From NCBI GenBank assembly GCA_008508345.1, contig QNGE01001713.1, forward strand, positions 40,458 to 104,457: DNA of 64,000 nt, written 5' to 3'. Positions within the stretch are counted from its first letter, which is position 1; every line of letters begins with the position of its first letter. A program made the translations under genes and the position numbers. Under the pieces are notes generated by a model. The model searched no databases and was not told the origin of the DNA. It saw only the letters and a program-made list of their open reading frames with translations. Source of the stretch: Paragonimus westermani. Lineage: Eukaryota > Platyhelminthes > Trematoda > Plagiorchiida > Troglotrematidae. Shown here in pieces: positions 55,901 to 64,000 of this stretch.

Positions 55901-57087
55901 ATGAGAGCACAGTGTGAACATTGGCCGCAATCTGATGGAGTACAATGTATGCGGCTAGTCGCATCAACATGTTACATTCACGTCACTTCATCGAGTTGGA
56001 CCGGACTAGCGTTTAAATTCACATGCAATTTGCAAACCACTGATCGTTCTCAAACGGGTTCCGGTTATTACTACGTCATATTCCGAACGATCATGCGAAG
56101 ATTATTTGCCTCGTAGGATTGAAAATATTCTGACAGATCTGTTCAGAACATCTTATTCGGAACAATAGGTACGTGTGTGAGCATGCTGTTAAAATGCGGT
56201 GAACATGCACGCCACAATGACTGCGAGCATCATCAATTTGCGGTTGTGGGAATGGAACGGGGGAGAATAGTGATGAATGTTGATTGCACAGTTTGAACAT
56301 TGGCCGCAATCTGATGGTGTACAATGTATGCGGCTAGTCGCATCAACATGTTACATTCGCGTTACTTCATAAATTTTTAGATGAATTTGTTTCTCTTTCT
56401 CTCTCAAATTAATTCTTCTCTTTTCATGACATCTTTCAATTTTATGTAATTTTTCTCACTTAGGTAGTTTTTGGCTGCAAGTGAAAAATTTTCTCAATCA
56501 ATTTCTGTTTACTTCCTTCACTTTTTTCAATTTGTCTTTATTTTGATTCATATGTCTCTTGTTTATTCTATTGGGACTCATTTCTGTCATACATTTTTGC
56601 GATCATTTTTATAATTTCATATTCTTGCTTTTTTCATTGTTGCCATTTTTTATTTATAATAATAATGAAATTTTTACTTCTCTCCTTCTCTCTCGTTGTG
56701 CCCGTTTTTCACTCACCTGAATATTGTTCTTTAATCCGAGAGGAAGTATGATTTAAATCGGTTGTTAGTTGCAAATTACATTGTACAATTTGGTAAGTTG
56801 CTAAGCCTACTGATAAAATTACTTAAAGTTGCACGCCTGGTTTATTGTTATGTTGAAACAGGCGGCAGCAATATTGAATGATGTTAGCATATTCAGTAGT
56901 TTCGGGGGAATGTTCTGAGGCCCCATGTATTGTGCACAGTGTTTTACAATATTATGTCCCCAGATGGTTATTTCATTACTAACAGTAAATTTTCATTCTC
57001 CCCCCAATTACTGGAAATAGCCCTGCGAGATTGTATTAGGTTTTCTACCTAGAATTTACTCACCCACGTAATCTTCTTCGTCTGCAT
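49772..57087 (-). CDS. MEG-A: micro-exon gene (5' end not found)
   Basis: From 57,087 downward: exons of 24, 12 and 15 bp; five 18-bp exons, one per unit of the 389-bp satellite; then 9, 18, 12, 24, 21, 15, 18 and 12 bp; and a 224-bp terminal exon with a stop at 49,772. All micro-exons are multiples of three, all introns are phase 1, and all junction codons are sense. The product is hydrophilic and acidic at both ends, with a possible Gln/Ala-rich repeat from the satellite exons. The terminal exon encodes about 74 residues. By class this should be a secreted micro-exon-gene protein; no signal-peptide exon was found. The 51.2-53.7 kb intron contains repeat copy C, a LINE end, a 946-base gap and a SINE, so exons may be hidden in the gap. 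Confidence 0.58.
50288..50299 (-). CDS. MEG-A micro-exon, 12 bp
   Basis: Good acceptor catgtgatttattcag, donor AAAG|GTAAAG. Phase 1 reading NFK. Confidence 0.52.
50526..50543 (-). CDS. MEG-A micro-exon, 18 bp
   Basis: Excellent acceptor ttgctccgcttcttcgtag and donor GTG|GTAAGT. Phase 1 reading DDLER; phases 0 and 2 both contain a stop. Confidence 0.62.
50651..50665 (-). CDS. MEG-A micro-exon, 15 bp
   Basis: Excellent acceptor ctgtatacattttcag and donor CTA|GTAAGTAT. Phase 1 reading GANP. Confidence 0.62.
50765..50785 (-). CDS. MEG-A micro-exon, 21 bp
   Basis: Acceptor attttcctacatcgaag, donor CTT|GTAAGC. Phase 1 reading TQYLDS. An alternative acceptor 8 bp downstream would break the frame. 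Confidence 0.5.
50877..50900 (-). CDS. MEG-A micro-exon, 24 bp
   Basis: Excellent acceptor gtttatttttaattgcag and donor TTTG|GTGAGT. Phase 1 reading WINFVKF; other phases are less good (phase 2 contains a stop). Confidence 0.6.
51028..51039 (-). CDS. MEG-A micro-exon, 12 bp
   Basis: Acceptor ttatcacaaaaatag (moderate), donor AAT|GTAAGT. Phase 1 reading WDE. Confidence 0.45.
51155..51172 (-). CDS. MEG-A tentative micro-exon, 18 bp
   Basis: Acceptor ccgctgttgttaacag is good; donor GTC|GTATTT is weak. Phase 1 reading NYNLG. Confidence 0.3.
51246..51348 (+). repeat. tRNA-derived SINE, second family
   Basis: Box A-like ATGGCGCAGTGGTTAACACG and box B-like GAGTTCAAATCCC in the right order, with an acceptor-like end. 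Its tail runs into the assembly gap. A relic copy is at 59,889. Confidence 0.65.
51349..52294. other. Assembly gap (946 N)
   Basis: Run of N. Sequence on both sides is repetitive (SINE on the left, LINE 3' end on the right), which probably caused the gap. Open frames that cross it are artefacts. Confidence 0.99.
52295..52612 (-). mobile_element. Non-LTR retrotransposon 3' fragment (minus), running into the gap
   Basis: Minus frames: LNTEVLGRADMDGMEAMLML, NQLRWLGHVRRMGDDRIPKQ, LLCGHLKSGKRNPGGQKRRY, then WTAWRNTVRAGVRAFNEQLL. This matches the 3' half of the 24.5-26.2 kb element. The rest lies in the gap. Confidence 0.75.
52617..52662. repeat. Short ACA-rich simple repeat
   Basis: An acacaaacacacacaaacac tract directly after the LINE fragment. 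Confidence 0.6.
53050..53470 (+). repeat. Unclassified dispersed repeat, copy C
   Basis: About 400 bp highly similar to 30,540-30,960 (copy A), sharing gctccggaattctgcgtttt and tcaaatgctcggaaaaattc. It directly adjoins the 389-bp satellite. Confidence 0.75.
53750..53758 (-). CDS. MEG-A micro-exon, 9 bp, in the diverged satellite copy
   Basis: Excellent acceptor tctccatgctcctccag and donor ATG|GTAAGTAA. Phase 1 reading HD. It sits at the place homologous to the 18-bp exon of the other units, which supports both calls. Confidence 0.48.
54140..54157 (-). CDS. MEG-A satellite micro-exon, 18 bp (unit 1)
   Basis: Identical to the exon at 55,696-55,713. Confidence 0.38.
54529..54546 (-). CDS. MEG-A satellite micro-exon, 18 bp (unit 2)
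   Basis: Identical to the exon at 55,696-55,713. Confidence 0.38.
54918..54935 (-). CDS. MEG-A satellite micro-exon, 18 bp (unit 3)
   Basis: Identical to the exon at 55,696-55,713. Confidence 0.38.
55307..55324 (-). CDS. MEG-A satellite micro-exon, 18 bp (unit 4)
   Basis: Identical to the exon at 55,696-55,713, 389 bp away. Confidence 0.38.
55696..55713 (-). CDS. MEG-A satellite micro-exon, 18 bp (unit 5)
   Basis: Acceptor ccacatttcatttccaag, donor ATG|GTATGT. Phase 1 reading AKQQN; joined to a copy of itself it gives Ala at the junction. Same sequence in four other units. Confidence 0.38.
56460..56474 (-). CDS. MEG-A micro-exon, 15 bp
   Basis: Excellent acceptor aatttttcacttgcag, donor TAA|GTGAGA. 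Phase 1 reading KNYL. Confidence 0.55.
   Translation of the reverse strand, partial: PKTT
56717..56728 (-). CDS. MEG-A micro-exon, 12 bp
   Basis: Acceptor ttcctctcggattaaag, donor TCAG|GTGAGTG. Phase 1 reading QYS. Confidence 0.45.
57064..57087 (-). CDS. MEG-A micro-exon, 24 bp
   Basis: Excellent acceptor ttttatacccatttatccag and donor TGG|GTGAGTAA. Phase 1 reading ADEEDYV. Most 5' exon found. Confidence 0.58.
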
Positions 57088-57099
57088 CTGGATAAATGG

Positions 57100-59265
57100 G
57101 TATAAAACTCTTTTTTCTCGATCCAATTATTTTGTGCGATTTTAAATTTTTGTGAAATTTTTCCGAAGAAATGTTTTATCGTTCATATTATGTGGAAGTG
57201 CACAGCAAATCTGCCTGCAGAAATATGATATTGTGTAGACGAAAATAGAATGCTGATTGACGAAGCGTTTAGTGATTTTACCTTTTACGAACTTTTTGGT
57301 GTATTACGCTTTCTGTTCGATCTCTTTCAAGGTGAATTTTTCGTCTTTTTTTACATGTGTACGAACAATTTTGCATTTCAAACTGATTTCTTTGACAAGT
57401 TTGAATTTTCAATATACTGAAGATGGTAACAGTAACACAATCCAGAACGCTTACAAACTTGACTGAGTGTTACGAATTTCTGTTGGAACGAACAGCCTGA
57501 GGACCGGATGGCTGTTAATTTTGGAGCTCCGTTGCTTCTGAACTAACTGACTGAATATTCTCGTGTCAAATGACGCAACCAGATTAGCAGCTTTTTCAAC
57601 CTGATCACCCAGTGTGCTATGCTTTATCGCAAATACCACATGGTCAAAAACTTGTTATCAACCTGCTCTAGGCACCGATCTTTGCTTTACGTATAGAGAT
57701 CTTTCTGGCTATTCGTGTTACAGTGTTCGCTCAAGGTACGGGGTATTATGGCGGAGTAAAATATAGAGAAATATGGGCAGCATTTTCAGCTGAAAAAATG
57801 AAAGTAGTCTAGCTACTTCTGAATAAATAACACCATTTCTTCAAACCTTAAACTCTGTGTTATAATATGCCAGTTGTATCTAGCCACACCATGATTGGAG
57901 ACAGCTTAGAAACCGTTGTGTTGTCACTGTTGACATGATACATGCACAGATTTATCCATTGGTTTGTAGTTAATTGTACACAAACAAACGTAGTCACATA
58001 ATACACCATACCATCTAAATCGTCTGACGCATTATACAATGAAGAAGCACAAAGTACTGACGTGTCGTGGAAAGGTGAACACATAGATTAGGCTAAGTGA
58101 CAGTGTGAGGCTTCGCAAAGTTCCAATATTTATTATCTAACCAACGTCTACCCACATGTTTTATTCTTTCTGCGAAAAACGTGTGTTCGATTTGTTTGTT
58201 TGTCATCCGAATGTCCTCAGCTTTTTTACGACACTCAGATGCGGTAAACTTTAGCCGAATGCTCAAATCGATCATAATGCACTCGCAACAGTATAACACC
58301 GATTGTGTGTTACTGGACAGTTTAGATTTTGTATACAACAGCATATAATCTTCACATCAATATCGAAGCTCGATTGGTACTTGACCATTTCCTAGTTAGC
58401 ACGTAACAACCGAATAATCTCAGCTTCTATCGTTGAATAGTGAAATCTCCAAACGACGATAACGGAATCCAAAAACAATATAGCCATCTGAAACACTGAA
58501 TCTATCTGCCCCAAGAAATTTGTTGTTGCAATGCTTTCTAAGATAGGGATTGATGACACGGATTAATGCATTGCAAACTGAAATACATTGACACATTTTA
58601 TAATTGAAAACAGTATTCGCAAAACTAAATATTGAAGGCGGTTAATTTTTCTACACAACACGAAAGGGAGTTTCTAGAAATTAAACACACGTTCGGTTAA
58701 TGTGATCTACGACATAATTTTTGTTCGACCAACAAACAGGAAGACATTTATAGGGTTTATAACTTTGTACACTACAACAAAATGCCGAATGCAGCAGCAA
58801 GTGCTTTGAGCAATATTAGTTTGTCATTAACAGTATGCTTATTCTGATATGTTGCGGACTGTTGGGGGGTGCGTCAAGATAGAGATGATGAGATCCACGG
58901 ATAGACAATCAGCGACTTGATGAAAGAAGACTGACTACATTCAAAGCAATATTGGAAGTTTTAATCTACTTTAGATTAATGAGCAAAGATTACTTGAAAC
59001 GGAAAGACTATTAAACACAAATCAAAACCACATATTAACCAGTATGTTAACATTCTTTTCAAATATAAATTCTCTCAAATGTCGGTTTGATGACGGCTAT
59101 TGTGGATCACATTAAACATAAAACAACTTACATAGCTCGACTCTTCCCCAAGAAACCATCAACAGCAACATAGTCGGAAGAACGAGTTTCATGCCGGGAA
59201 ATTCTCTCATGTTTTGAAGACGATAGTGCATGGTGACAGCACCTTAATTTATACGGATTAGTATT
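57100..59265. other. AT-rich, no gene called
   Basis: Probable intron or 5' flank of MEG-A. Minus frames at 58,093-58,344 (basic, KKAEDIRMTNKQIEHTFF) and 57,860-58,084 have no clear splice sites. Confidence 0.35.
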
Positions 59266-59439
59266 GTGACCTTGAATGATTGCTTGTTCAGAATTCAGAA
59301 CCGTCACATTTTTCTATGGAAAACAAAATGGTAACCTTCAGCTTCCAACTGAACTTAACTCGGCTTACTTAATTTTATGCAAAATTACAACGAGAATGTG
59401 GGTAACTCTAATGCAGATTATCCACTCGTTTCAAAACAT

Positions 59440-59790
59440 AATTATACGGCTTTATTTTGAAGTCATTTCTATATTCGTTGGAACCTAGTTCATATTAACT
59501 GTGGCTTTGCCAGAGGCGAACAATATTAGTGCTCAAAATTATATTCTGTGAAACTTTACACGTATACCACAACAAATAAGAAAAGTTTTCGTTTGTCCTG
59601 AGTAATCATTTTTTATCCGCTTCTCGTATCAAACATTGTTCAGGCCGGAGGTGATCAGAATCAGCTCCATTTAAAAATAATTACTATTGAATTGACACAT
59701 TTCAATTCCGTGCAAAACATGTACACTTTTTGTGACCGTTCGTGTTATTCGTTGGCTGTGCATCACAGACCTGATGGATCAATCTTCTCG
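59440..59790 (-). mobile_element. Decayed Penelope-like 3' end (minus)
   Basis: Diverged copy of 34,590-34,980: the same order of blocks (acatttctatgttcgtgg against tcatttctatattcgttgg; gatcagaaccagt against gatcagaatcagc; ttttatgaccgttc against ttttgtgaccgttc). No open reading frame. Confidence 0.5.
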
Positions 59791-59888
59791 GATTTCTAGA
59801 ACAATCGATAGGGATGCTGATAAATACAAGTAGATCGTCACTCACAATTGTGTGGATTTTCCATATTCTCGAAATATTTTCACTCGTT

Positions 59889-59965
59889 CCTAATGTTAGG
59901 TCAGTGGTGGGGTGATTGATACGGTTGTCTCGCAAGAACGTGCGCTACTGCTCAACTATGGTAGG
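59889..59965 (+). repeat. Relic of the second SINE family
   Basis: Degenerate copy of 51,241-51,342 (cctaatgttaggtcagtggt ... cggttgtctc ... gcgctactg), with the box B part deleted. Confidence 0.5.
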
Positions 59966-59969
59966 AGAA

Positions 59970-62600
59970 CTTCAGCATAGAGCCATTTTTCAAGAGGATT
60001 TGATCATAGAATCTGTTATCCGCTGTGTGACGCACTCCGAATTTGTTGGACTTTTGAGTGGCTTCGCTGTGTTAACTATGTAGCGGCTGATGATAGACGG
60101 GATTGTACAGAGCTTCGGTTTGGCTATGCAGGCTGCTAGTGTGCAGTACATTAATGGTTGAATTTCATAATTACATGATTATGATAAAGAAATTAATCTG
60201 TAACGGCAGCTGATATATATGAAATCTCTGGCGTCTATGCAGGGATGAGACAGAGGGTGCTGGAAAATTTAAAGGCAATCACATGGTTCTTTCACAGTTT
60301 CAGCCCTGGGGTGAAATGTCATATTGTACTGACGTGTTTCATTTCTGTCATGGAGCTGCACAGTTGGCTTTTAACGAGAATTACCACATATTGCACCATC
60401 TGTTTCGGTTTCTCAAAAACATTGAAAACTTGGGGTTTCGTCCACCGTCTTTCAGAAATTTTTGTTACACCGCCGACCTACGTTGCTGTTGACTGTTACT
60501 TGGTGACAGAACAAGCTTAGTTCATGAATGCGAACGCAGAGGCAGTTGGGAATTTGAAGCATGCCAGGAAAATCTGGAAGGCCGTGTGAAAAGTTGCATA
60601 TGCAAAAACATGTTTATCGCCACGAAGAGAGGATGACTGAGTTGAAGTTATATATTGTTTTACTGTATCGTTTCAAACGCAAGAATGAGGAAACACGGCC
60701 AGTTAAACATTCATAACCAGCTTGGAAACATAGCATCAAAACAGAATCGTCCTTCCAAATTTCCTGGGTAATTTCGCAAATGCGAAGTTGAAGAACGTGT
60801 CTTTGGGGAATAACCAACCTAATGAGAAAACCTAGCAAGTCTAGACGTACATGAACTGGGAGGAGAAGTGAACCTGTTACCGATGAACAATCAGAGATCG
60901 CACTCACTGAATACCAACTTCAGTGCGGTGGCTTCAGCAGTGTGAATATTTGTTCAACGAGGTGTCGTCCTTAAAGAAATGGATGGCGAGAAGGAAATGG
61001 AGTTCAACGAAAGAACTACGAAAACGTGTCACACGGTCTAAGGGTTAGACAGGTATTGTCGGCTGACAGAGAACAGGACATTTTCCTGTGGAACGATGAT
61101 AAACCCGTTGAGAGCCGATACTCATGAGAAACCCTTATCCTATCTGTACCAGTGGCAGACGAATACTATGGCACTTCCATCGTTAAGCCGTTCCTACAAT
61201 CTATCGCCATTAGGGCCTTTCATTGCAGACTGTCAACCACAGCTACCAAGCGATTGAACTCACATTAGACTATGTATTACAAGGCAATATACTTGAACTT
61301 AAGCGGGTTAAAAGTTTCACAATGCAGACAGCACGAGTAGCTTTGGCATACTAAGTAACACCCTGGAATGTCAACACACTGGGCTTATTGGCTGTTATCA
61401 TAATACTCAATAAAATCCAATCACTTTCGATGAAAACCTCGAGGTGTTTCATTTCTAAAAGCAAACATATTTCAAACAGGCGATGTTCACTTATTGGTTA
61501 GTAGTTTCCGTTTATTTTCTTTGTCTGTTTTGCAATTTATCAGTATGCTTTTCGATGATGAGTATTCTGGCCGTGGTTACTTTCAGGTGAACTACATATC
61601 GTCATGACACTCATATTCCGATAGACATTCTTGTCGGTACTATTCATGATAGCCTGGTCGGAAAGGCCACCTTAGCGCCACCTTTGCACTTTAAAGAAAT
61701 TTTCTGTTCTACGCAGGTTTCATGCGTCTACCATGTTTGACGCCAAGTACTTTAAAGAAACGTATAGAGGTATTCCTTCTCACTGGTTGATACTAATTTT
61801 AATAAGTGGCGTTTTCGAGTGGTGCAGTAACCTTTCACATTAGCATGCATAAACTGAATGTATAACCTTGTGACCAAAAGTGCATGTCAACAAGAAGCCG
61901 GTGTATCCAACTGTTTTTGGGTAAACAGAACAGGTAGTGAACAATGTTTTTCCTATTAGATGAGAAAACACAGTTGTATTGTTTATCGTTGTCTGACTAT
62001 GAACAAATATGCTTTCGGGTAGAACGAGCGGTGCAAATACAGTAGGGTTCTTCTAATGTTTCTCAGTTTAAATCTTGTTTATTTTAACACAATCCCGGAA
62101 GTAGAATTGTGAATAAAACACACGTTTGAGCAGCAAGTGTGTGCATTTCTCCTGCTCAGCGATCAACTTTTAAAACAAACTTCCAAAAAATAGCTAGGTG
62201 ATTAAGTTAGTCTTCTTTCAACCGTAAAATACGCACGGTCTGCAAAGTTGTTTAATGCACAAAATCCGTTGAAGGTTATCTGAAAACGAAACAACGAACA
62301 CGTATACTCAGTTGTATGGCTGACTAGTATCCGCACTCATTACGTGGCAGTGCGGTAACATTCGTCTTGGAGACACGTCCCCTGTAGTGCATACATATCA
62401 TCTAAGTAGTCGCTCTTAATCTTTCGTCTTCCTTGCGTTGAGATAAGCATGTTAGTTTTGGAATGTACACAAAAAATGCTCACTAACGAAGGTGCATTTT
62501 ACACAACACTCCTCCCTAGCTTGAGGTTTTGTGGTTCTTTGAACCTCCTGAAGGATACTGTTTGACCAACACAGTGTTGCCTTTCGACGTATCAATCTTC
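59970..62600. other. No gene recognised
   Basis: Open frames of 91-97 codons (60,245-60,520 plus; 60,614-60,907 minus) lack splice sites and domains. No repeats recognised. Confidence 0.4.
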
Positions 62601-62933
62601 TGATGATTCTTTGCGTTGGTATATCGTGTCAATTTGCTATCACACTATTATGCACTCGTCTCGTCTCCCTTGATCGTGTATACTGGGCTCCCCACGGAAG
62701 ACACGAAATACGGATCATTCAATTTAGGCAGTATTCTTGAGCCTGGGCTCCGTCACCCGTGTTCCGATCATCTGAATAATTTACCCTATCACATGAATTG
62801 AACATTCTAGCTCTCCCCAGTCATTGAGCTGTCGATCACTCTTTGGAGTGTGCCTGCGACAAACAATTCACAGATGGGATCACAGCACTTTGGCTATATT
62901 CCAATGTCTTGAGCCACTGGAAGTCGAGAGGTT

Positions 62934-63180
62934 CTAACGCACATCAATTAGAATAGAGAGTTCTTTGTGTTCACCTGAACAGACGCACAATGGGTCAATA
63001 ACACCAGTCGTCTCCCTTAGCTGATAACCATTCAAGGATTGTTCGGTTACGTTTGATTCGCCCGTTTGCTTGTGGATGACATGTTGATATTCGGATGCAC
63101 TTGATTCCCAGTTGTTACGTATGCGTTGGAAATCCCTCACTTTGGAAGCATATTCTGTATTCCGCCAACATCGTTAGGAT
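62934..63180 (-). mobile_element. Possible Gypsy integrase core remnant (minus)
   Basis: The frame KVRDFQRIRNNWESSASEYQ followed by HVIHKQTGESNVTEQSLNG resembles the last part of a retroviral-type integrase core (F..R..G......YHPQ.NG.VER.NR.L). Only one acidic residue region is visible and the match is distant. Confidence 0.35.
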
Positions 63181-63477
63181 GTGCATTATCAATATGTCTC
63201 CCACCGCAGATGTCTTTTGGTCCGAAACGCCAGTCGCTTTGATCTGATGGGTAAGATGTTGCGCCATGACCAGAACGTGCTGCTTATCGCAAGAGCTCAG
63301 TGGAAATGGGTACATAAGATGGACTAGTCAGAGTTTTGAGAAGAAATGCGTAGCAAACTAGATCGTTTTCGGTGTTTCATCATCAGGCTAAATACAACAC
63401 ATTTATATGAATTAGATGGAGGTGGTAGATAACATATCACTAAAGCGAAAGGTGTCAGTCAACAGTTTTTATCTGGT

Positions 63478-63896
63478 TTGAGTCATGATGTGGTGGATTG
63501 TCAGGCCGGAGGTGCGAGTTTTCAAACGCTCGGCCGAATACCTCAACGCGGGGGAGGTACGTTCAAAAGCCTGTCGCGATCGGATCAAGAACAACGTGCA
63601 CGACCGGATGAGTCATCGCTCGACTGGATCGGACCAACAGGCGAGGCAGGGCAGGCGAAATACGACAGATGGCTAGATCGGAGACGTGGTTTTTCCAACA
63701 TTTAGAGGAACATCTCGACACGATGTTGGAATACGGTCAAGGCCAACATTGGGTGGATGGCGGACAGCACGAGCAGCCGGACGAGCCATCGCGCAACGAA
63801 ATCGGACAAACAGACGAGGAATGGCAAGCGGGAAACCCCCCGATAGAAGGCGCCGATCACACACGTGAACCGGTCAGAAGTGCACACGACGTGTGA
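63478..63896 (+). mobile_element. GC-rich 3' coding end of a probable LTR element, with internal duplication
   Basis: Clearly more GC-rich than its surroundings. Two frames, 63,478-63,705 and 63,669-63,896, carry related segments (PDESSLDWIGPTGEAGQ and PDEPSRNEIGQTDEEWQ) about 173 bp apart, so a roughly 174-bp unit is duplicated with a one-base shift that moves the frame. The product is hydrophilic and Asp/Glu/Arg-rich. It is directly followed by a purine tract. A retrotransposon polyprotein C-terminus is likely; a host gene is not excluded. Confidence 0.4.
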
Positions 63897-63897
63897 A

Positions 63898-64000
63898 CGG
63901 AAACCGGGGGGGGGGTGTTGCGGGTTGGAATTATGACTCATAAACGAGAGAGCGCGCGTTGCATGTGACTGGCGATTTGGACAATAAAGATTGTGCTTTA
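63898..64000 (+). repeat. Polypurine-like tract and start of a putative 3' LTR (truncated by window end)
   Basis: An acggaaaccggggggggg stretch (G-run 63,906-63,914) is followed at once by TGTTGCGGG, the usual arrangement of polypurine tract and LTR beginning with TG. A polyadenylation signal AATAAA is at 63,983-63,988. The end of the LTR and the partner LTR lie outside the window. Confidence 0.42.

Larger units (their letters stand above)
53625..56375. repeat. 389-bp tandem satellite (about 7 units)
   Basis: Units start every 389 bp (for example the gaatgatgagagcacag block at 53,951, 54,340, 54,729, 55,118 and 55,507). The middle units are virtually identical; one A/C difference separates the first from the next. 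The 5' flank copy (53,625-53,940) and the last units (from about 56,010) are diverged and carry indels. Each unit has short palindromes (ATGGTA-aca-TACCAT; ATGCG-gctagt-CGCAT). The period is not a multiple of three, so the 71-codon (plus) and 65-codon (minus) frames in each unit are repeat shadows. The array lies within MEG-A. Confidence 0.92.

Noticed and set aside
53953..56116. 71-codon (plus) and 65-codon (minus) frames repeated six times
   Set aside because: They are shadows of the 389-bp satellite. The period is not a multiple of three and there is no continuous frame.
53625..56375. Hammerhead ribozyme in the satellite, as in some schistosome satellites
   Set aside because: The units contain CTGATGG and GTGAAACG strings but not the CUGAUGA core in the right arrangement with GAAA, so the catalytic core is absent.
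1..64000. CRISPR arrays, bacterial operons, rRNA genes, phage or viral genes
   Set aside because: No short regularly spaced repeats with unique spacers, no ribosome-binding-site-led gene runs and no rRNA-like sequence were seen. The sequence is eukaryotic nuclear DNA.

Overview
The window reads as nuclear DNA of a parasitic flatworm, most likely a digenean trematode (a tapeworm is not excluded). The signs are Penelope-like retroelements with GIY-YIG domains, two non-LTR retrotransposon families, Gypsy gag remnants, tRNA-derived SINEs, GT-AG introns in sparse coding DNA, and above all chains of micro-exons. Base composition by eye is moderate, without the strong AT bias of Schistosoma. There are no operons or long intact ORFs. 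Most of the 64 kb is intron, intergenic DNA and decayed transposons. All calls come from reading the sequence; nothing was searched or computed.

Layout. 0-12.5 kb: mostly non-coding, with candidate minus-strand exons (3.0-3.6, 5.5-5.6, 7.8-8.1 kb), one plus-strand candidate (8.4-8.8 kb), a GAT-rich repeat (3.9-4.35 kb), two Penelope 3' ends facing each other (6.4-7.1 kb), a tRNA-derived SINE (7.3-7.6 kb) and a two-exon secreted C-type-lectin-like gene (12.47-11.57 kb, minus). 17-36 kb: a transposon graveyard with LINE fragments (17.2, 24.5-26.2 kb), five Penelope-like copies (18.1, 21.6-23.3, 27.6-28.2, 31.3-32.1, 36.0-34.6 kb), a rearranged SINE at an ambiguous base (23.9 kb), a gag start (29.2 kb) and a 1.3-kb unclassified repeat (29.7-31.0 kb) that recurs at 46.6 and 53.1 kb.

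40-57 kb, minus strand: the main discovery. Two long micro-exon genes (named MEG-A and MEG-B here) lie in tandem. MEG-B (48.43 to 39.94 kb) has at least 12 internal exons of 12-30 bp and a 26-bp last exon with a stop. MEG-A (57.09 to 49.77 kb) has about 16 exons of 9-24 bp and a 224-bp terminal coding exon. In both, micro-exon lengths are multiples of three, introns are phase 1, and the joined reading frame stays open to the final stop. In MEG-A a 389-bp tandem satellite (53.7-56.4 kb) lies inside the gene, and its five near-identical units each carry a possible 18-bp micro-exon, so an exon-plus-intron unit appears to have been amplified. A 946-base assembly gap, a LINE 3' end and a SINE also lie in a MEG-A intron. 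The first (signal-peptide) exon of neither gene was found.

57-64 kb: AT-rich intergenic DNA, a decayed Penelope tail (59.4-59.8 kb), a relic SINE (59.9 kb), an integrase-like remnant (62.9-63.1 kb) and, at the right edge, a GC-rich segment with an internal 174-bp duplication that ends in a G-tract followed by what may be a 3' LTR.
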